DNA from: Chitinophaga sancti
Lineage (GTDB): Bacteria; Bacteroidota; Bacteroidia; Chitinophagales; Chitinophagaceae
Length of the DNA stretch: 64,000 nucleotides
Direction of reading: 5' to 3'
NCBI RefSeq assembly: GCF_034424315.1
Contig: NZ_CP139972.1
Span: 3,534,001-3,598,000 of the forward strand
Shown: positions 19,556-28,020 of the stretch, piece by piece
Layout of the letters: every line of letters starts with the position of its first letter
How positions within the stretch are numbered: the stretch's first letter is position 1
The notes under the pieces: generated by a model
Seen by the model: the letters and a program-made list of their open reading frames with translations, nothing else
The model's database searches: none
What the model was told of the DNA's origin: nothing
Program-made: the position numbers and the translations under genes

Positions 19556-20353
19556 TTAATCGATTGATGAGAAGATTGTCTTTCTGTTTTTCAACCTAAA
19601 GCTCTCCCCGTTCAATTTCAATATTTCACATCTATATAAAATTCTATCAAGGATAGCTGTCGTAATAACTTCATCTCCAATCGTTTCAGCCCACTCTTTT
19701 GGCGATTTATTAGTAGTGATGATGAAGGATGTTTTCTCATGGAGCATATTGATAAAATGAAAGAATGCATTCGCTTCATTCCTGGCAATATCGATCATCA
19801 TGATATCGTCGATAACGACCAGGTGGGCCTTTTGCAGGCGTTTATAGTCAGCCATGGCGGGTTTAGAGATGTCTCTTGTTCTGAGCATGGTCATAATTTC
19901 ATCCATAGCTCTAAAATAGGCCCTATAGCCATTTTTGAGGGCATGATGGCATAGCCCCGCAGACAGGAATGATTTCCCGATGCCGTTTGGACCGAGGACA
20001 ATTAGATTAAATTTCTGATCCAGCCAGGTCAATTCTTTCAGTTGTTCAAGTCGGGAAGCAGGCATTCCTTCTACCAGTGAGCAATCATATTCCTGAAGAT
20101 TATGGGTGATAGGCAGACGGGCCTCTTTTGTTTTACGTTCCATATCTTTTAGATTTCTGTGTTGGATCTCAATGTCCAATAGCTTTTCAGCAAATTCCAG
20201 ATAACTAATTCCTTCAGCAGAAGCGTTATCTGCTATTGACTCAACCTGAGACCCTATTGCGCCCAGCCTAAGTTGTCTGCAATGCCCGCTAATCTTTTCT
20301 TTTGATTTCATATGCTTTTGATTATTAAATATAAATAAGGGTAGAGTGAGCAT
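19556..20353 (-). CDS. istB: IstB transposition helper ATPase (IS21 family)
   Basis: This AAA+ ATPase is the partner of IstA and assembles on target DNA to direct IS21 transposition. Walker A is GPNGIGKSFLSAG. Walker B is HLVVIDDIMM. A sensor-like IITTNKSPKEW follows. The listed ORF is 265 residues, but the more likely start is the ATG at 20311 (MKSKEKISGHCRQL), giving 251 residues, close to the usual IstB length of about 250. The gene lies downstream of istA with a 25-base gap before the longer start. It appears complete. Confidence 0.93.
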   Translation of the reverse strand: MLTLPLFIFNNQKHMKSKEKISGHCRQLRLGAIGSQVESIADNASAEGISYLEFAEKLLDIEIQHRNLKDMERKTKEARLPITHNLQEYDCSLVEGMPASRLEQLKELTWLDQKFNLIVLGPNGIGKSFLSAGLCHHALKNGYRAYFRAMDEIMTMLRTRDISKPAMADYKRLQKAHLVVIDDIMMIDIARNEANAFFHFINMLHEKTSFIITTNKSPKEWAETIGDEVITTAILDRILYRCEILKLNGESFRLKNRKTIFSSID

Positions 20354-20378
20354 GCATGCTCACTCTACCCTCACCGGT

Positions 20379-21953
20379 TTAACTGTTAAAAATCTTTTCA
20401 TAATCACCCAGATCCCTTTTGTCTGGCTGTATAGCCGCCTTTCTGGTGCTATTAGGATCTAAAAGAATAATTTTCCCTGTCTGGGCATATTCTTCCTTAT
20501 TCTCCTGCTCATGCATCTTTAAAAGATCTCTGAAGACAATAGCACTGGCATACTTCTCCCTAACACATTTCTCCAATACCTTATCATAGGTTTTTTGATC
20601 ATGCTCCAGAATGGCCTCCCTGATAGCTAATAACTGATCTCTCAGATATCTGGCTTTTTGTTCCCGGATCATTTCAAAAAATTTGATAGCCAGAGACCTA
20701 TCGGTAAACATTGCCGCAACCTCTTCCATCAAAACATTCAGCTTTTGAGATTTATCTCTTTTATGATCGCTATTGATGATTTTGTTGCCTTTACTATTTG
20801 CGATACTATGTTTACACAAAAACTCGTCCTGCTGGCTATAGACATGCAATTCATTTTCTTTGCGATAGATTTTGACCTCGACATCCTTCTTGTAGGTTCC
20901 CTGGGGCACTGAATAAAAATTACCCTCAAGCGAAAATGTATTATCTTTCCTTAAGTACCGTAAAATATAAGCTGGCTTGTTTTTTACCGGCATCCATGGC
21001 TTTAAATAACCCTGTTCGATGTCCCATTCGGCAAAAGGCACTTTTCTTGTGGTGGAATGTGCTACCCCATTTCCGGTTCGCGTCAACCACCCTAAGACCT
21101 GCTGCTGAAGGGTTTCTATGTCATAATAGACCCTGCCATATAAGAAGTTTCCTTTTACATATTTCACGACATTTTCTATTTTGCCCTTACTTTCCGGATC
21201 ACTTTTTCGGCAAAAATGAAGGCCCAGAGCCTGTTCACGTACATAAGCTTTAAATTTTGAAGTAAGCAACAAATCACCTATTTGCTCATTAGACAACAAT
21301 AGTTTATCCTGGTCATAAACCAATTCAGCTGTAATCCCATTAAAATACTGGAATGCAGCTTCATGGGCATTGATAGTGGTGTCTGTTGTAAAAGGAATGG
21401 ATGAGAAGTAGACATATTTCATCCGGGAGCGGGATAACATCATGGTGAAGAAATGCACTTTCTTCTTTTTTGCCTCACTGTTCCGAAGATAATACTCTCC
21501 AAAGTCGGCTTGTGCCTGTTGACCATAGGGTAACTCCTCTACTACAAAGTATTCCCTCTCGATGGTTTCTAACGGAATGTTGTACTTCTGCCGGATACCC
21601 ATTACATAGTTGTAAACTGTCTTGGGATTCAACCGTGGCAGATCCTTATAGTGTTCTTTAAGCCAGTCTAACATTTGCGCAGCACTGGCTCCAGGAGCTG
21701 CTATCAGTCTTCCTTTTACAAAGTCTTCGTATTTGTCCAGAACTTTCGGGCGGCTATTCTGTTTTATCAGGAACTCTTCGTACTCCGATTCACTCATTGC
21801 TAAATACCGGGCTATGGTGCGTCTATCGCATACTGCGTACTTTGCTATGGCTAAATTACTTAGCCCCTCCCTTGCCAATCTATGAATTTCATGATACATG
21901 ATCCAATTACTCATTGTCTTTTTATCCATTTTACCCTCTTTGATGTAGAGCAA
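20379..21953 (-). CDS. istA: IstA transposase (IS21 family)
   Basis: This 524-residue DDE transposase has an N-terminal helix-turn-helix (HEIHRLAREGLSNLAIAKYA..RRTIARYL). The rve catalytic core shows the first Asp in QAQADFGEY, the second in LVYDQDKLLL and the Glu in DPESKGKIENVVKYVK. A C-terminal beta-barrel-like region (NTFSLEGNFYSVPQGTYK) follows. The start is probably the listed ATG, or the MDKK eight residues later. The length is normal for IstA. It lies directly upstream of istB, and the right-end repeat array sits in its promoter region. Confidence 0.93.
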   Translation of the reverse strand: MLYIKEGKMDKKTMSNWIMYHEIHRLAREGLSNLAIAKYAVCDRRTIARYLAMSESEYEEFLIKQNSRPKVLDKYEDFVKGRLIAAPGASAAQMLDWLKEHYKDLPRLNPKTVYNYVMGIRQKYNIPLETIEREYFVVEELPYGQQAQADFGEYYLRNSEAKKKKVHFFTMMLSRSRMKYVYFSSIPFTTDTTINAHEAAFQYFNGITAELVYDQDKLLLSNEQIGDLLLTSKFKAYVREQALGLHFCRKSDPESKGKIENVVKYVKGNFLYGRVYYDIETLQQQVLGWLTRTGNGVAHSTTRKVPFAEWDIEQGYLKPWMPVKNKPAYILRYLRKDNTFSLEGNFYSVPQGTYKKDVEVKIYRKENELHVYSQQDEFLCKHSIANSKGNKIINSDHKRDKSQKLNVLMEEVAAMFTDRSLAIKFFEMIREQKARYLRDQLLAIREAILEHDQKTYDKVLEKCVREKYASAIVFRDLLKMHEQENKEEYAQTGKIILLDPNSTRKAAIQPDKRDLGDYEKIFNS

Positions 21954-21997
21954 AACTGGGAATTTAAAAGTTGATCATGTACCCCTATACTCGCAAT

Positions 21998-22138
21998 TGT
22001 ACATCCTTATTTACCAAAACTGTACATTCTTATTTACCGAAGATGTACAGTGCTATTTACCGAAACTGAGCATCCTTATTTACCATAGTTGTACAATACT
22101 AATTGCCATTTTTAGGACATCCTTATTTACCGATCACA
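21998..22138. repeat. 23-bp tandem repeats forming the IS21 right end
   Basis: TGTACATCCTTATTTACC-type units begin at 21998, 22021, 22044, 22067 and 22090, an exact 23-bp period, with a degenerate sixth unit near 22113 running into the terminus. IS21 ends are known to carry multiple transposase-binding repeats. The array also lies upstream of istA and could autoregulate it. Confidence 0.85.
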
Positions 22139-23250
22139 ACAGTCTGAGACAAAAAAATATCGTCTCCATTTGAAATATAAAAATCCATGAGTTCTTTAAT
22201 AGTAGTAAACTCATCCAACAACTTTATCTTAGCATTTCTCTTAGTCGAAGTGAGGAAAGAAAGCATAGTATTCGCTGCTCTATTCGTTTTATGAAAATAT
22301 ACCTGATTATAAAGATGAGACCTGGATTGTATAAATCTTAACATTGAATCAAGTCCACTTTCTTTATAGGTTAGTTGAACAGGCCCATCTGTTTTCGTAG
22401 CTAGGAAAGAAGAGAAAATTCTGTTTATGTCATAGAAACCATATGTAACTCCAGAGAAATAACTATCTCTCCATAAATAGTCCATTCGATCTGCGTCAAT
22501 TGGAAATGCAGTAATTATTCTAGAGAAAAATAGAGTGTAGTTGTTTCCTTTACTATCTAGAAGGTCTGGCAGATTTGGAAAATCAGGTTCGATAAATTTA
22601 ACTACGTGTTCAGGATCTATTTCACTGATTATTCTACTAGCAGAAGGTGAAAATTTATTAGGATCACAAGTATTCTCTTTCTTCAATTGATCCAAAAGGA
22701 TAAAAATAAACGCACAGGAAATAATTTCATGCTCTACTTTATCTTCATTATTTTCAATAAGTTCGTTGAATCCAGAATAATACTTTTGAAGAATAACATC
22801 ATTCGTTACTATCGTAAGAAATTTATCTTTTGAAATTGAGAATTCATCAAACAAATGAGAAAGAGGGCCATGTCCCAAATCATGTAATAGGGCTGCTAAT
22901 CTCATCTCTTGATAAAAAATCTCTTCCTTTTCTTGAAGTTGATTAAGATCAAAAAAACTAGATTCGCTATTCAATACATATTTTTCCTTCTTTTTTTGAC
23001 CTGTAGCATAATTTTCTTTACACGAATCGAATATTTTCCCAGCCAAATGCATTACACCTATTGAATGTTCAAATCGTGTATGGTTGGCAGATGGGAAAAT
23101 ATAATACAAAAACGTGTTTTGTTTAACTTTACGCAACCTAGAAAATATGGGATGTGCAATGCACCACTTTTCTACTTCAGACAATTTTATATCTCCATGT
23201 AATGGATCTAATATACTTCCATAATAGTTGTCACGATAAAATACATTCAT
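22123..23250 (-). pseudogene. 5' part of HD-domain (SAMHD1-like) phosphohydrolase gene, truncated by IS21
   Basis: This encodes the first 370 residues of the ancestral 524-residue protein, plus five residues (VVIGK or similar) read from the IS before a stop. HD-domain metal ligands are visible at His62 (TRFEHS), His123-Asp124 (LLHDLGHGPLSH) and Asp in IDADRMDYLWRDS. Family knowledge: such proteins hydrolyse (d)NTPs or nucleotide signals, and some act in phage defence by depleting nucleotides. The HD core is intact, so a truncated active protein cannot be excluded. It is divergent from a possible small ORF and next to a dGTPase-like gene. Confidence 0.8.
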
Positions 23251-23292
23251 GGTTAATATTTATTTAATTAAGTACTATTTAAACCTTTTTTG

Positions 23293-23403
23293 ATGGAAAA
23301 TTTTCTTGAAATAGCAACTAAATCGTACTCCTATTTCGTGAGCTTATTCCTTCTTTTTCTCACTATCTTAGGTCTTTGGTTTATACCTAAACTCTATGGC
23401 TAA
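23293..23403 (+). CDS. Possible 36-residue membrane peptide
   Basis: An ATG-to-TAA frame encodes a peptide with one strong hydrophobic segment (SLFLLFLTILGLWFIPKLYG). It starts 42 bases from the divergent HD gene start. There is no homology I can name and no clear ribosome binding site, so it may be chance. Confidence 0.2.
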   Translation: MENFLEIATKSYSYFVSLFLLFLTILGLWFIPKLYG

Positions 23404-24070
23404 ACTTCTCATATCCCAAATGATTGGAGTTGAAAAATTCCTACCAACTTTAAATTATAATTTGAAATAGTTCACAATAGGAGTTCATAAAAAAGCAATT
23501 TTTAGCCCATAGATAACTGCATCAGCATCAAATTATTTTATATCAATGTATTTTGGTTCGGAAATGTATATCTACTGCGGACGTAAAAGGTTTTTAATTG
23601 TTTGATTTAGAGATGTATTTGTTGTTTTTTTGTTAATTGTTCACGGGTTTAAAGTCTATCTATTACCATTATTAATAGTCAATTGATAAGCAGAAATTGT
23701 CGCACTTCTTTTGCTTTTTTCTACCCAAATTATCAAAGAGAAAATAAAAATAATTATCTAGACCAGCAGAACCCCACACCATATTTGGCAGATTAAAAAT
23801 TGAGATCTTTCAGTACTGGCTCCTATTCAAGAAGGATTCCGAAAAATTCCTATTTACCTTTGTGCAGACCCTTACAAAGAGTGATAAGCCTTATGTCTTA
23901 TTCTTATCTTGTGGCACAGCGATTTGAACATAGGAGCTTAACGAAATCGAAAAGAGGAGAAGAGAACTTACTATAATGATTATGGAAATATCAGTTTGAC
24001 GATCATTTATAAGCATTATCTGTGTTCAGGATATTGGAATTGCAAGGATCTTGAAAGACAATTCGCGCTT
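23404..24070. other. 667-base AT-rich intergenic stretch
   Basis: I see no credible coding region, RNA or repeat here. It separates the truncated HD gene from the stop of the dGTPase-like gene. A short + strand frame at 23996-24226 mostly overlaps the 3' end of the dGTPase gene and is a shadow. Confidence 0.4.
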
Positions 24071-25537
24071 TTACAAAGGCTTGAATATTGTTTCTGCATT
24101 TTCAGATTTAAGACGTGCATAAAACTCAATTGCATATCTATCGGTCATCCCTGCAACAAAGTCGCAAATGATTCTTTTCTTGTCTGCACTTGGAGATTCG
24201 TACATATTTCTAAAATCGTCTGGTAACAGTTCACAACCTCCGGGTTTATCCAAGGTCTCAAAGATTTCCTTGACAATTTCTCTGCCTCTAAACTCTGCTA
24301 TTTTCAACCGGGAAGACAATACTTGAGATATGTATGTAAATTTTTTCAAGACTTCAACTTCTCCAAGTATGTTATCAGTCAGAATGACTTTACTCTGTGT
24401 CGGAAATTTTTCTTCCGGAATCAATTTTACTCCCTCAATAAATCTATTGACCAACGTTGAAGTCAAAAAGTTTCGTTGATATCCGTTATGTGAGTAGTCA
24501 CTAATGATAGAATACTGGCTGTTTAGATATTTGAATGCATCATCAATACTTCGTATCTGTGTTTCTTGAAAGTTTTGAAAAAGAAACTCAGTAAACATGT
24601 TTTGAAGAATTTCTCCTACCTTCTCTGGTGATGGCTTAAATATTTTACCATCTGGAAGTTCTAACTCTATTTCATCAGAGATCGCTTGCAAAATTTTCTT
24701 CTTAGGAAATACAACATCTTGTAGTGTATAAAATCCGGCCTTCAAGCCATCTTCCAAATCGTATGTCGAATATGAAATGTCATCTGCAACATCCATAATC
24801 TGGCATTCCAATGATTTATATCTCTTTCCTGGTTCATTACCCCCAGTTGCGGTCTTAATTTTTTGCACCAAATCCTCGTCAAACCAATAGTATCCTTTCA
24901 CCGGTTTTATCTTTTTACCCTTTTGCTCGCCAGATTCCCAAAACTCTGTTCTAGGTCTTTGTTCCGGTGTAAGAAGGTCATATTTAAGTATACTAGCCAG
25001 CCCTCGATAAGTTATGTTCAATCCATGTCTCTCGTCTTGTCCTTCTATTCCATTGTAACTATCACCATCAGAGAAGCCTTTCTTTTCTATTTTTGAAAGC
25101 AGTCTTAGTGTCTGTGCGTTACCTTCATAGCCACCGTGCTCTCTCATTAAAGAATCTAGTTCATATTCGCCTTGATGACCAAACGGAGGGTGTCCAAGAT
25201 CATGCGCTAATCCAGCAAATTCTACAATATCCAAATCGATAGGCCGTCCTTCCAAAAACTTATCTTGATCATTAAGCTTAGTAGCAATTGCCCTAGCTAT
25301 TGATGCTACCTCAATTGAGTGCGTAAGTCTATTACGAAAAAAATCAGATTCAAAACCGGGATATAACTGAGTTTTTCCCTGTAATCTTCTAAAACATGTG
25401 GCGTGGATTAATCTATCAATATCTCTCCTGTATGGGGACCGATAATCACAGGCCTTGCTTAAATTTTCTAAATAATTGCGGGATTTGTCCTTATCAGTAT
25501 ATAAAAAGGGGCGTGGATCAGTTGTCTGTTCAGTCAA
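24071..25537 (-). CDS. dgt: dGTPase-like HD phosphohydrolase
   Basis: This 488-residue protein would convert dGTP to deoxyguanosine and triphosphate. The Dgt signature is present: an N-terminal RRDIDRLIHATCFRRLQGKTQ, His73 (NRLTHSIEVASIARAIA), His112-Asp113 (GLAHDLGHPPFGHQGE) and a later metal ligand in MDVADDISYSTYDLEDGLKAG. The length is normal for the family (about 450-520). It is transcribed in the same direction as the IS21-disrupted HD gene, 820 bases upstream of it, and no other partner is evident. dGTPases serve in dNTP homeostasis, and some are anti-phage enzymes. The context of mobile DNA makes a defence role plausible but unproven. Confidence 0.9.
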   Translation of the reverse strand: MTEQTTDPRPFLYTDKDKSRNYLENLSKACDYRSPYRRDIDRLIHATCFRRLQGKTQLYPGFESDFFRNRLTHSIEVASIARAIATKLNDQDKFLEGRPIDLDIVEFAGLAHDLGHPPFGHQGEYELDSLMREHGGYEGNAQTLRLLSKIEKKGFSDGDSYNGIEGQDERHGLNITYRGLASILKYDLLTPEQRPRTEFWESGEQKGKKIKPVKGYYWFDEDLVQKIKTATGGNEPGKRYKSLECQIMDVADDISYSTYDLEDGLKAGFYTLQDVVFPKKKILQAISDEIELELPDGKIFKPSPEKVGEILQNMFTEFLFQNFQETQIRSIDDAFKYLNSQYSIISDYSHNGYQRNFLTSTLVNRFIEGVKLIPEEKFPTQSKVILTDNILGEVEVLKKFTYISQVLSSRLKIAEFRGREIVKEIFETLDKPGGCELLPDDFRNMYESPSADKKRIICDFVAGMTDRYAIEFYARLKSENAETIFKPL

Positions 25538-25586
25538 TTGGTTGATATTTAAAGATAAAAGTACGTGGATAAAGTAGGGGAAATAA

Positions 25587-25614
25587 AAAAGGTCGCGCTT
25601 TAAGCACGACCTTT
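25587..25614 (-). terminator. Hairpin terminator after the 63-residue gene
   Basis: A stem of AAAAGGTCG(C)GC with GC(A)CGACCTTTT around TTAA lies just after the stop of the gene at 25628-25819. On the - strand the arm ends in a run of T. The A/T runs on both sides could make it bidirectional. Confidence 0.75.
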
Positions 25615-25627
25615 TAGTGATTTGCTC

Positions 25628-25819
25628 TTAACGAGGTCTTGAAGAAGATGATTGTTCTTTCCAGGCTCCGCTTTTAATGTCGCTTTTTGTGAAGAAACTA
25701 GAACGAACGATAGCTTCGGTGCTTTGACCTGTTCTAGCGATGACATTTTCGGCCGCTTTTTTGGCATAAGCTGCAGCGGTCGCATTCGGGGTAACGACTT
25801 GTTTCTTAGATTCTGCCAT
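25628..25819 (-). CDS. Small basic Ala/Ser-rich protein of unknown function
   Basis: This 63-residue protein (MAESKKQVVTPNATAAAYAKKAAENV...) has a helical Ala/Lys N-terminal half and a polar tail rich in Ser and Arg (KEQSSSSRPR). It lacks a signal peptide or membrane segment. I judge it real because a hairpin terminator follows the stop within about 15 bases and a TAACTTTG -7-type promoter lies about 95 bases upstream. Other frames across this stretch (25600-25785 -, 25652-25840 +) lack such support. I do not recognise a family. Confidence 0.55.
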   Translation of the reverse strand: MAESKKQVVTPNATAAAYAKKAAENVIARTGQSTEAIVRSSFFTKSDIKSGAWKEQSSSSRPR

Positions 25820-25912
25820 GGTAATTTGTTTAGCGGTTAGTAATTTTGCAAATTGCCTTAACTATATTAGCGATATGTGAAAGCAGTCGCTAAATTGTCC
25901 GGCAAAGTTAAT

Positions 25913-25949
25913 TCTAATAAGATCAAAGTTTGTACAACTTTTGTACAAA
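25913..25949 (-). promoter_or_regulatory. Promoter with twin TTGTACAA palindromes
   Basis: Reading leftward, a perfect Bacteroidota -7 box (TAACTTTG, 25913-25920) lies upstream of the 63-residue gene. Just upstream are two copies of the palindrome TTGTACAA (25930-25937 and 25941-25948), 11 bp apart, about one helical turn. A TTG 22 bases from the -7 box, inside this element, could be the -33 box. The arrangement suggests a dimer-pair operator. Confidence 0.45.
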
Positions 25950-26568
25950 TTTTAATAATTAACAAAATTAATTGATTCTATAGTTAACGCATCGCAGTTA
26001 TTATTGTTTGCTAGGTTGATAAATTTGCTTAAAATCAATTATTTAGATATTTAATTTATTTACAAAATATTTAAATATCGACTCGTGATTACCTAGTTCG
26101 CTAGTGGGAAGTATATTGTAGAACATCGATCTTTTCTATTCTTGACTCTTTTTGTCTACGATTTTTAGACTATGGAATTAATACAAATGTGAGGCAATTT
26201 AGCTTGCTCGACCTATTTAGATCGCTTTAATATGAAAAGATCTATTAATTTCTTAAATTTTGAAATTTTCGAACCCCTAAATCCTCAGCTGAGTTGATAG
26301 ACATTTAGGCTCTCCATTTGTAATTACAAATTTAGTTGTAAAAACTGCACCATTTAATTCTTCATTAAAAGTTTTCATCATTCTAATGGTTTTGCTCCTT
26401 TTTTTTAATTTTTACCTTTAGAAATCGCCCAGCCTTTGTTCTGTCGTTCTCCAAATCATCTATCCCTGGACGGAAGCGCGATAGAAAGATTAAAAACGTA
26501 TTAAAATAAGAAAGCCACTGGTTAAATTCTGTGGCTTGATTAATTAAAATTCAATATCCTAATAAAGA
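25950..26568. other. AT-rich intergenic region with one possible small ORF
   Basis: The stretch is mostly AT-rich sequence without coding signal. One - strand frame at 26277-26381 could encode 34 residues (MMKTFNEELNGAVFTTKFVI...), preceded by AAGGAGC, a purine-rich possible ribosome binding site. There is no homology I can name. Confidence 0.3.
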
Positions 26569-27022
26569 TCAAGATTTTAAAAATTCTTCGAAGACGATAA
26601 GATTAACTATAGAATCTTTAGCTGTATGAACAATTACCTCCTTTACGTCCTCCCAAACCAAGCCTCCTAAGCCAGCACCAATTCTTGGCAGGCCAATCTG
26701 CGCTATACCATTATCATCTGCAAGCTTTAGCATTAAAGACAAGCTTTCCATTATTGCAGGCAACTCCGCTTTTATTCTCCAGTTTTTTTGAGTTCCTAAA
26801 TTGAATACAGTAAATGGAGGGGAACTATAAACAAAAACACTCCCTAATTTGAATGTTCCATTTTTGCAACGAACTATAATACTCTTCATACATCTTTGGG
26901 TACCTGATCTTAAAATCCAACGCTATACCTTTCCCCATTGCACCAGCACAATTGCATCCGTGAGCATAGGCGGTAAGGCCAGGATAATTAAACAGATCTC
27001 CTTTAATAAACAAAACTGCCAT
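26569..27022 (-). pseudogene. Macro-domain (ADP-ribose-binding) protein, frameshifted
   Basis: The frame from ATG 27022 gives MAVLFIKGDLFNYPGLTAYA and CNCAGAMGKGIALDF, the classic macro-domain ligand loop. It loses register after KMYEEYY near 26880. The second frame (26569-26889) continues with CKNGTFKLGSVFVYS, FNLGTQKNWR and IGLPRIGAGLGGLVWEDVK. Together they make a normal small macro domain of about 150 residues. One extra base or two lost bases explain the break. Macro domains of this kind bind or remove ADP-ribose and can act as antitoxins to ADP-ribosyltransferases. The gene is either inactivated or carries a sequencing error. Confidence 0.8.
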
Positions 27023-27023
27023 T

Positions 27024-27350
27024 CTATTTCCTATTATTCCATGATCGATAAAATTCTTCAGCTGTAATTCTATCAGAAGAATCAAAATCAAGCTGATCAA
27101 GTGGCTGATCACCTAGCATATGTTCCCCTTCTTCTGGATTGTTCTCATCCAGATAAATGACCTTTGCAGGATAAACTTCTATTTGTTTAGTAATATAATT
27201 ATCTGCTAATCCGTTTCAGCCTGTCGGTCTTGTTCGCGTTTCAGTTCCAGCCTGCGTACAGTGTTGTAAAATACACTGTGATCTCTTAAATATAAACTAT
27301 CGGCCTGCAACGTAATGGAAGAAGTTACCTGAATCAGGTAGCGGTATTAC
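27024..27350 (-). pseudogene. Degraded coding remnant upstream of the macro gene
   Basis: Two adjoining - strand frames read as one protein if a single A is restored near 27214. The first is RYLIQVTSSITLQADSLYLR..., ending KREQDRQAE. The second runs NGLADNYITKQIEVYPAKVI...FYRSWNNRK and stops at 27024, one base before the macro start codon. The near-overlap suggests an ancestral two-gene operon, possibly a toxin with its macro partner. The 5' end is lost (stop near 27352). I do not recognise the family. Confidence 0.4.
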
Positions 27351-27625
27351 CAGGATCGTTCTTCAAAATGTTTTTTCTCGTTTCAGGTGCTGATGCACAA
27401 GCTAGGGCTCAATACGGTGACTTATTTTGATATGATCAAATCAATCATTAAATTTACTTACTTCATGTCTATTTACAGTAAATATGCAAATTTTCGAAAA
27501 AAAAGTACTTTCAATTTGAAATTATTATATTTGCCTAATTATCGACTTATTGTTCATTGAAAACGTTTACAAGACACTTGGTGCTGGCATTTAAGCAGGC
27601 TAATAAAGACATTTGGAGAGAAAGT

Positions 27626-27853
27626 GTAAATCGTGGCACTTCAGATGAGCCCGGAGTAACCTGCTGATTATCAGGGTTATTTTCCAAAGGTTCAAATCCC
27701 TCTCTCCGCCAGATAAATTTCTTGACAGATCGGAGGCAAAAATTAGGAATTACGAATTTGAAAAGCGTAAATCGTGGCACTTGGGAAATCGGACTTTTAA
27801 AACCCTCCACAGTGGCTCAAAAACGCAGAACGTTCGAATCCCTCTTTCTCCGC
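27626..27853 (+). repeat. Tandem unit: 16-bp repeat plus tRNA-Ser 3'-end-like sequence, two copies
   Basis: The 16-mer GTAAATCGTGGCACTT occurs exactly at 27626-27641 and 27767-27782. Each copy is followed 48-49 bases later by a tRNA 3' end: GGTTCAAATCCCTCTCTCCG (from 27689, then CCA) and GTTCGAATCCCTCTTTCTCC (from 27832). The T-loop TTCRAATC and the acceptor strand match tRNA-Ser 3' halves. No complete cloverleaf is present. The pattern is that of repeated attachment sites left by tyrosine-recombinase elements. Confidence 0.6.
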
Positions 27854-28020
27854 TAAATAAATCGACCGATTTAGCAAAAAATTGAAAGCCTTCAGATTAA
27901 GAATCTGGAGGCTTTTTTGCTTTTTGGGGGTTTTGTGGTTGAATATCTTTTAAGAGTCGAGATCGAATTTGGCAATGTTTTGGTAATGAGAATCCAATCC
28001 AAAATTTTAATGTTATAAGT
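27831..28020 (+). repeat. tRNA-3'/terminator repeat, copy B (att-like)
   Basis: A tRNA-Ser-like 3' end runs into a small hairpin (GCTAAAT..ATTTAGC), then a terminator hairpin (27885-27915). About 90 bases of flank follow (TTGAATATCTTTTAAG..GGTAATGAGAATC). The whole block recurs in diverged form at 38881-39050. The repeat ends where the truncated helicase begins. Confidence 0.6.
27885..27920 (+). terminator. tRNA-type terminator in repeat copy B
   Basis: The stem AAAGCCTTCAGATT / AATCTGGAGGCTTT with a 3-base loop is followed by TTTTTT. It sits about 30 bases after a tRNA-like 3' end, as expected for a terminator of a tRNA gene whose 5' half is missing. Confidence 0.8.

Larger units (their letters stand above)
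19458..22138 (-). mobile_element. IS21-family insertion sequence, 2681 bp, with 5-bp target duplication
   Basis: The element carries istA and istB on the - strand. The termini are related inverted ends: TGTAGTCGGTA at the left and the complement of TGTGATCGGTA at the right. They are flanked by the direct repeat ACAGT at 19453-19457 and 22139-22143. Internally, an exact 12-bp inverted pair (ataggggtacat near 19522 and atgtacccctat near 21977) and arrays of TGTAC-containing repeats mark both ends. IS21 elements typically start with TGT and make 4-8 bp duplications, so the boundaries are well supported. Both transposition genes look intact, so the copy may be active or recent. Confidence 0.9.

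Noticed and set aside
21998..22138. CRISPR-like array
   Set aside because: The units are contiguous 23-mers without spacers and form the IS21 end.
25600..25785. Alternative 61-residue - strand frame
   Set aside because: It reads through the terminator hairpin and lacks an upstream promoter; the 63-residue frame fits better.
26825..27112. N-terminal extension of the macro ORF (MISHLISLILILLIELQ...)
   Set aside because: The real start is ATG 27022. The upstream part is another frame of the neighbouring remnant and not a membrane anchor.
27640..27711. Possible complete tRNA gene
   Set aside because: Only the T-loop and acceptor 3' strand are convincing. No matching 5' acceptor or D-arm was found.
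27547..27810. 87-residue - strand ORF across the tandem repeats
   Set aside because: It covers tRNA-3'-like sequence and both 16-mers; there is no protein-like pattern.
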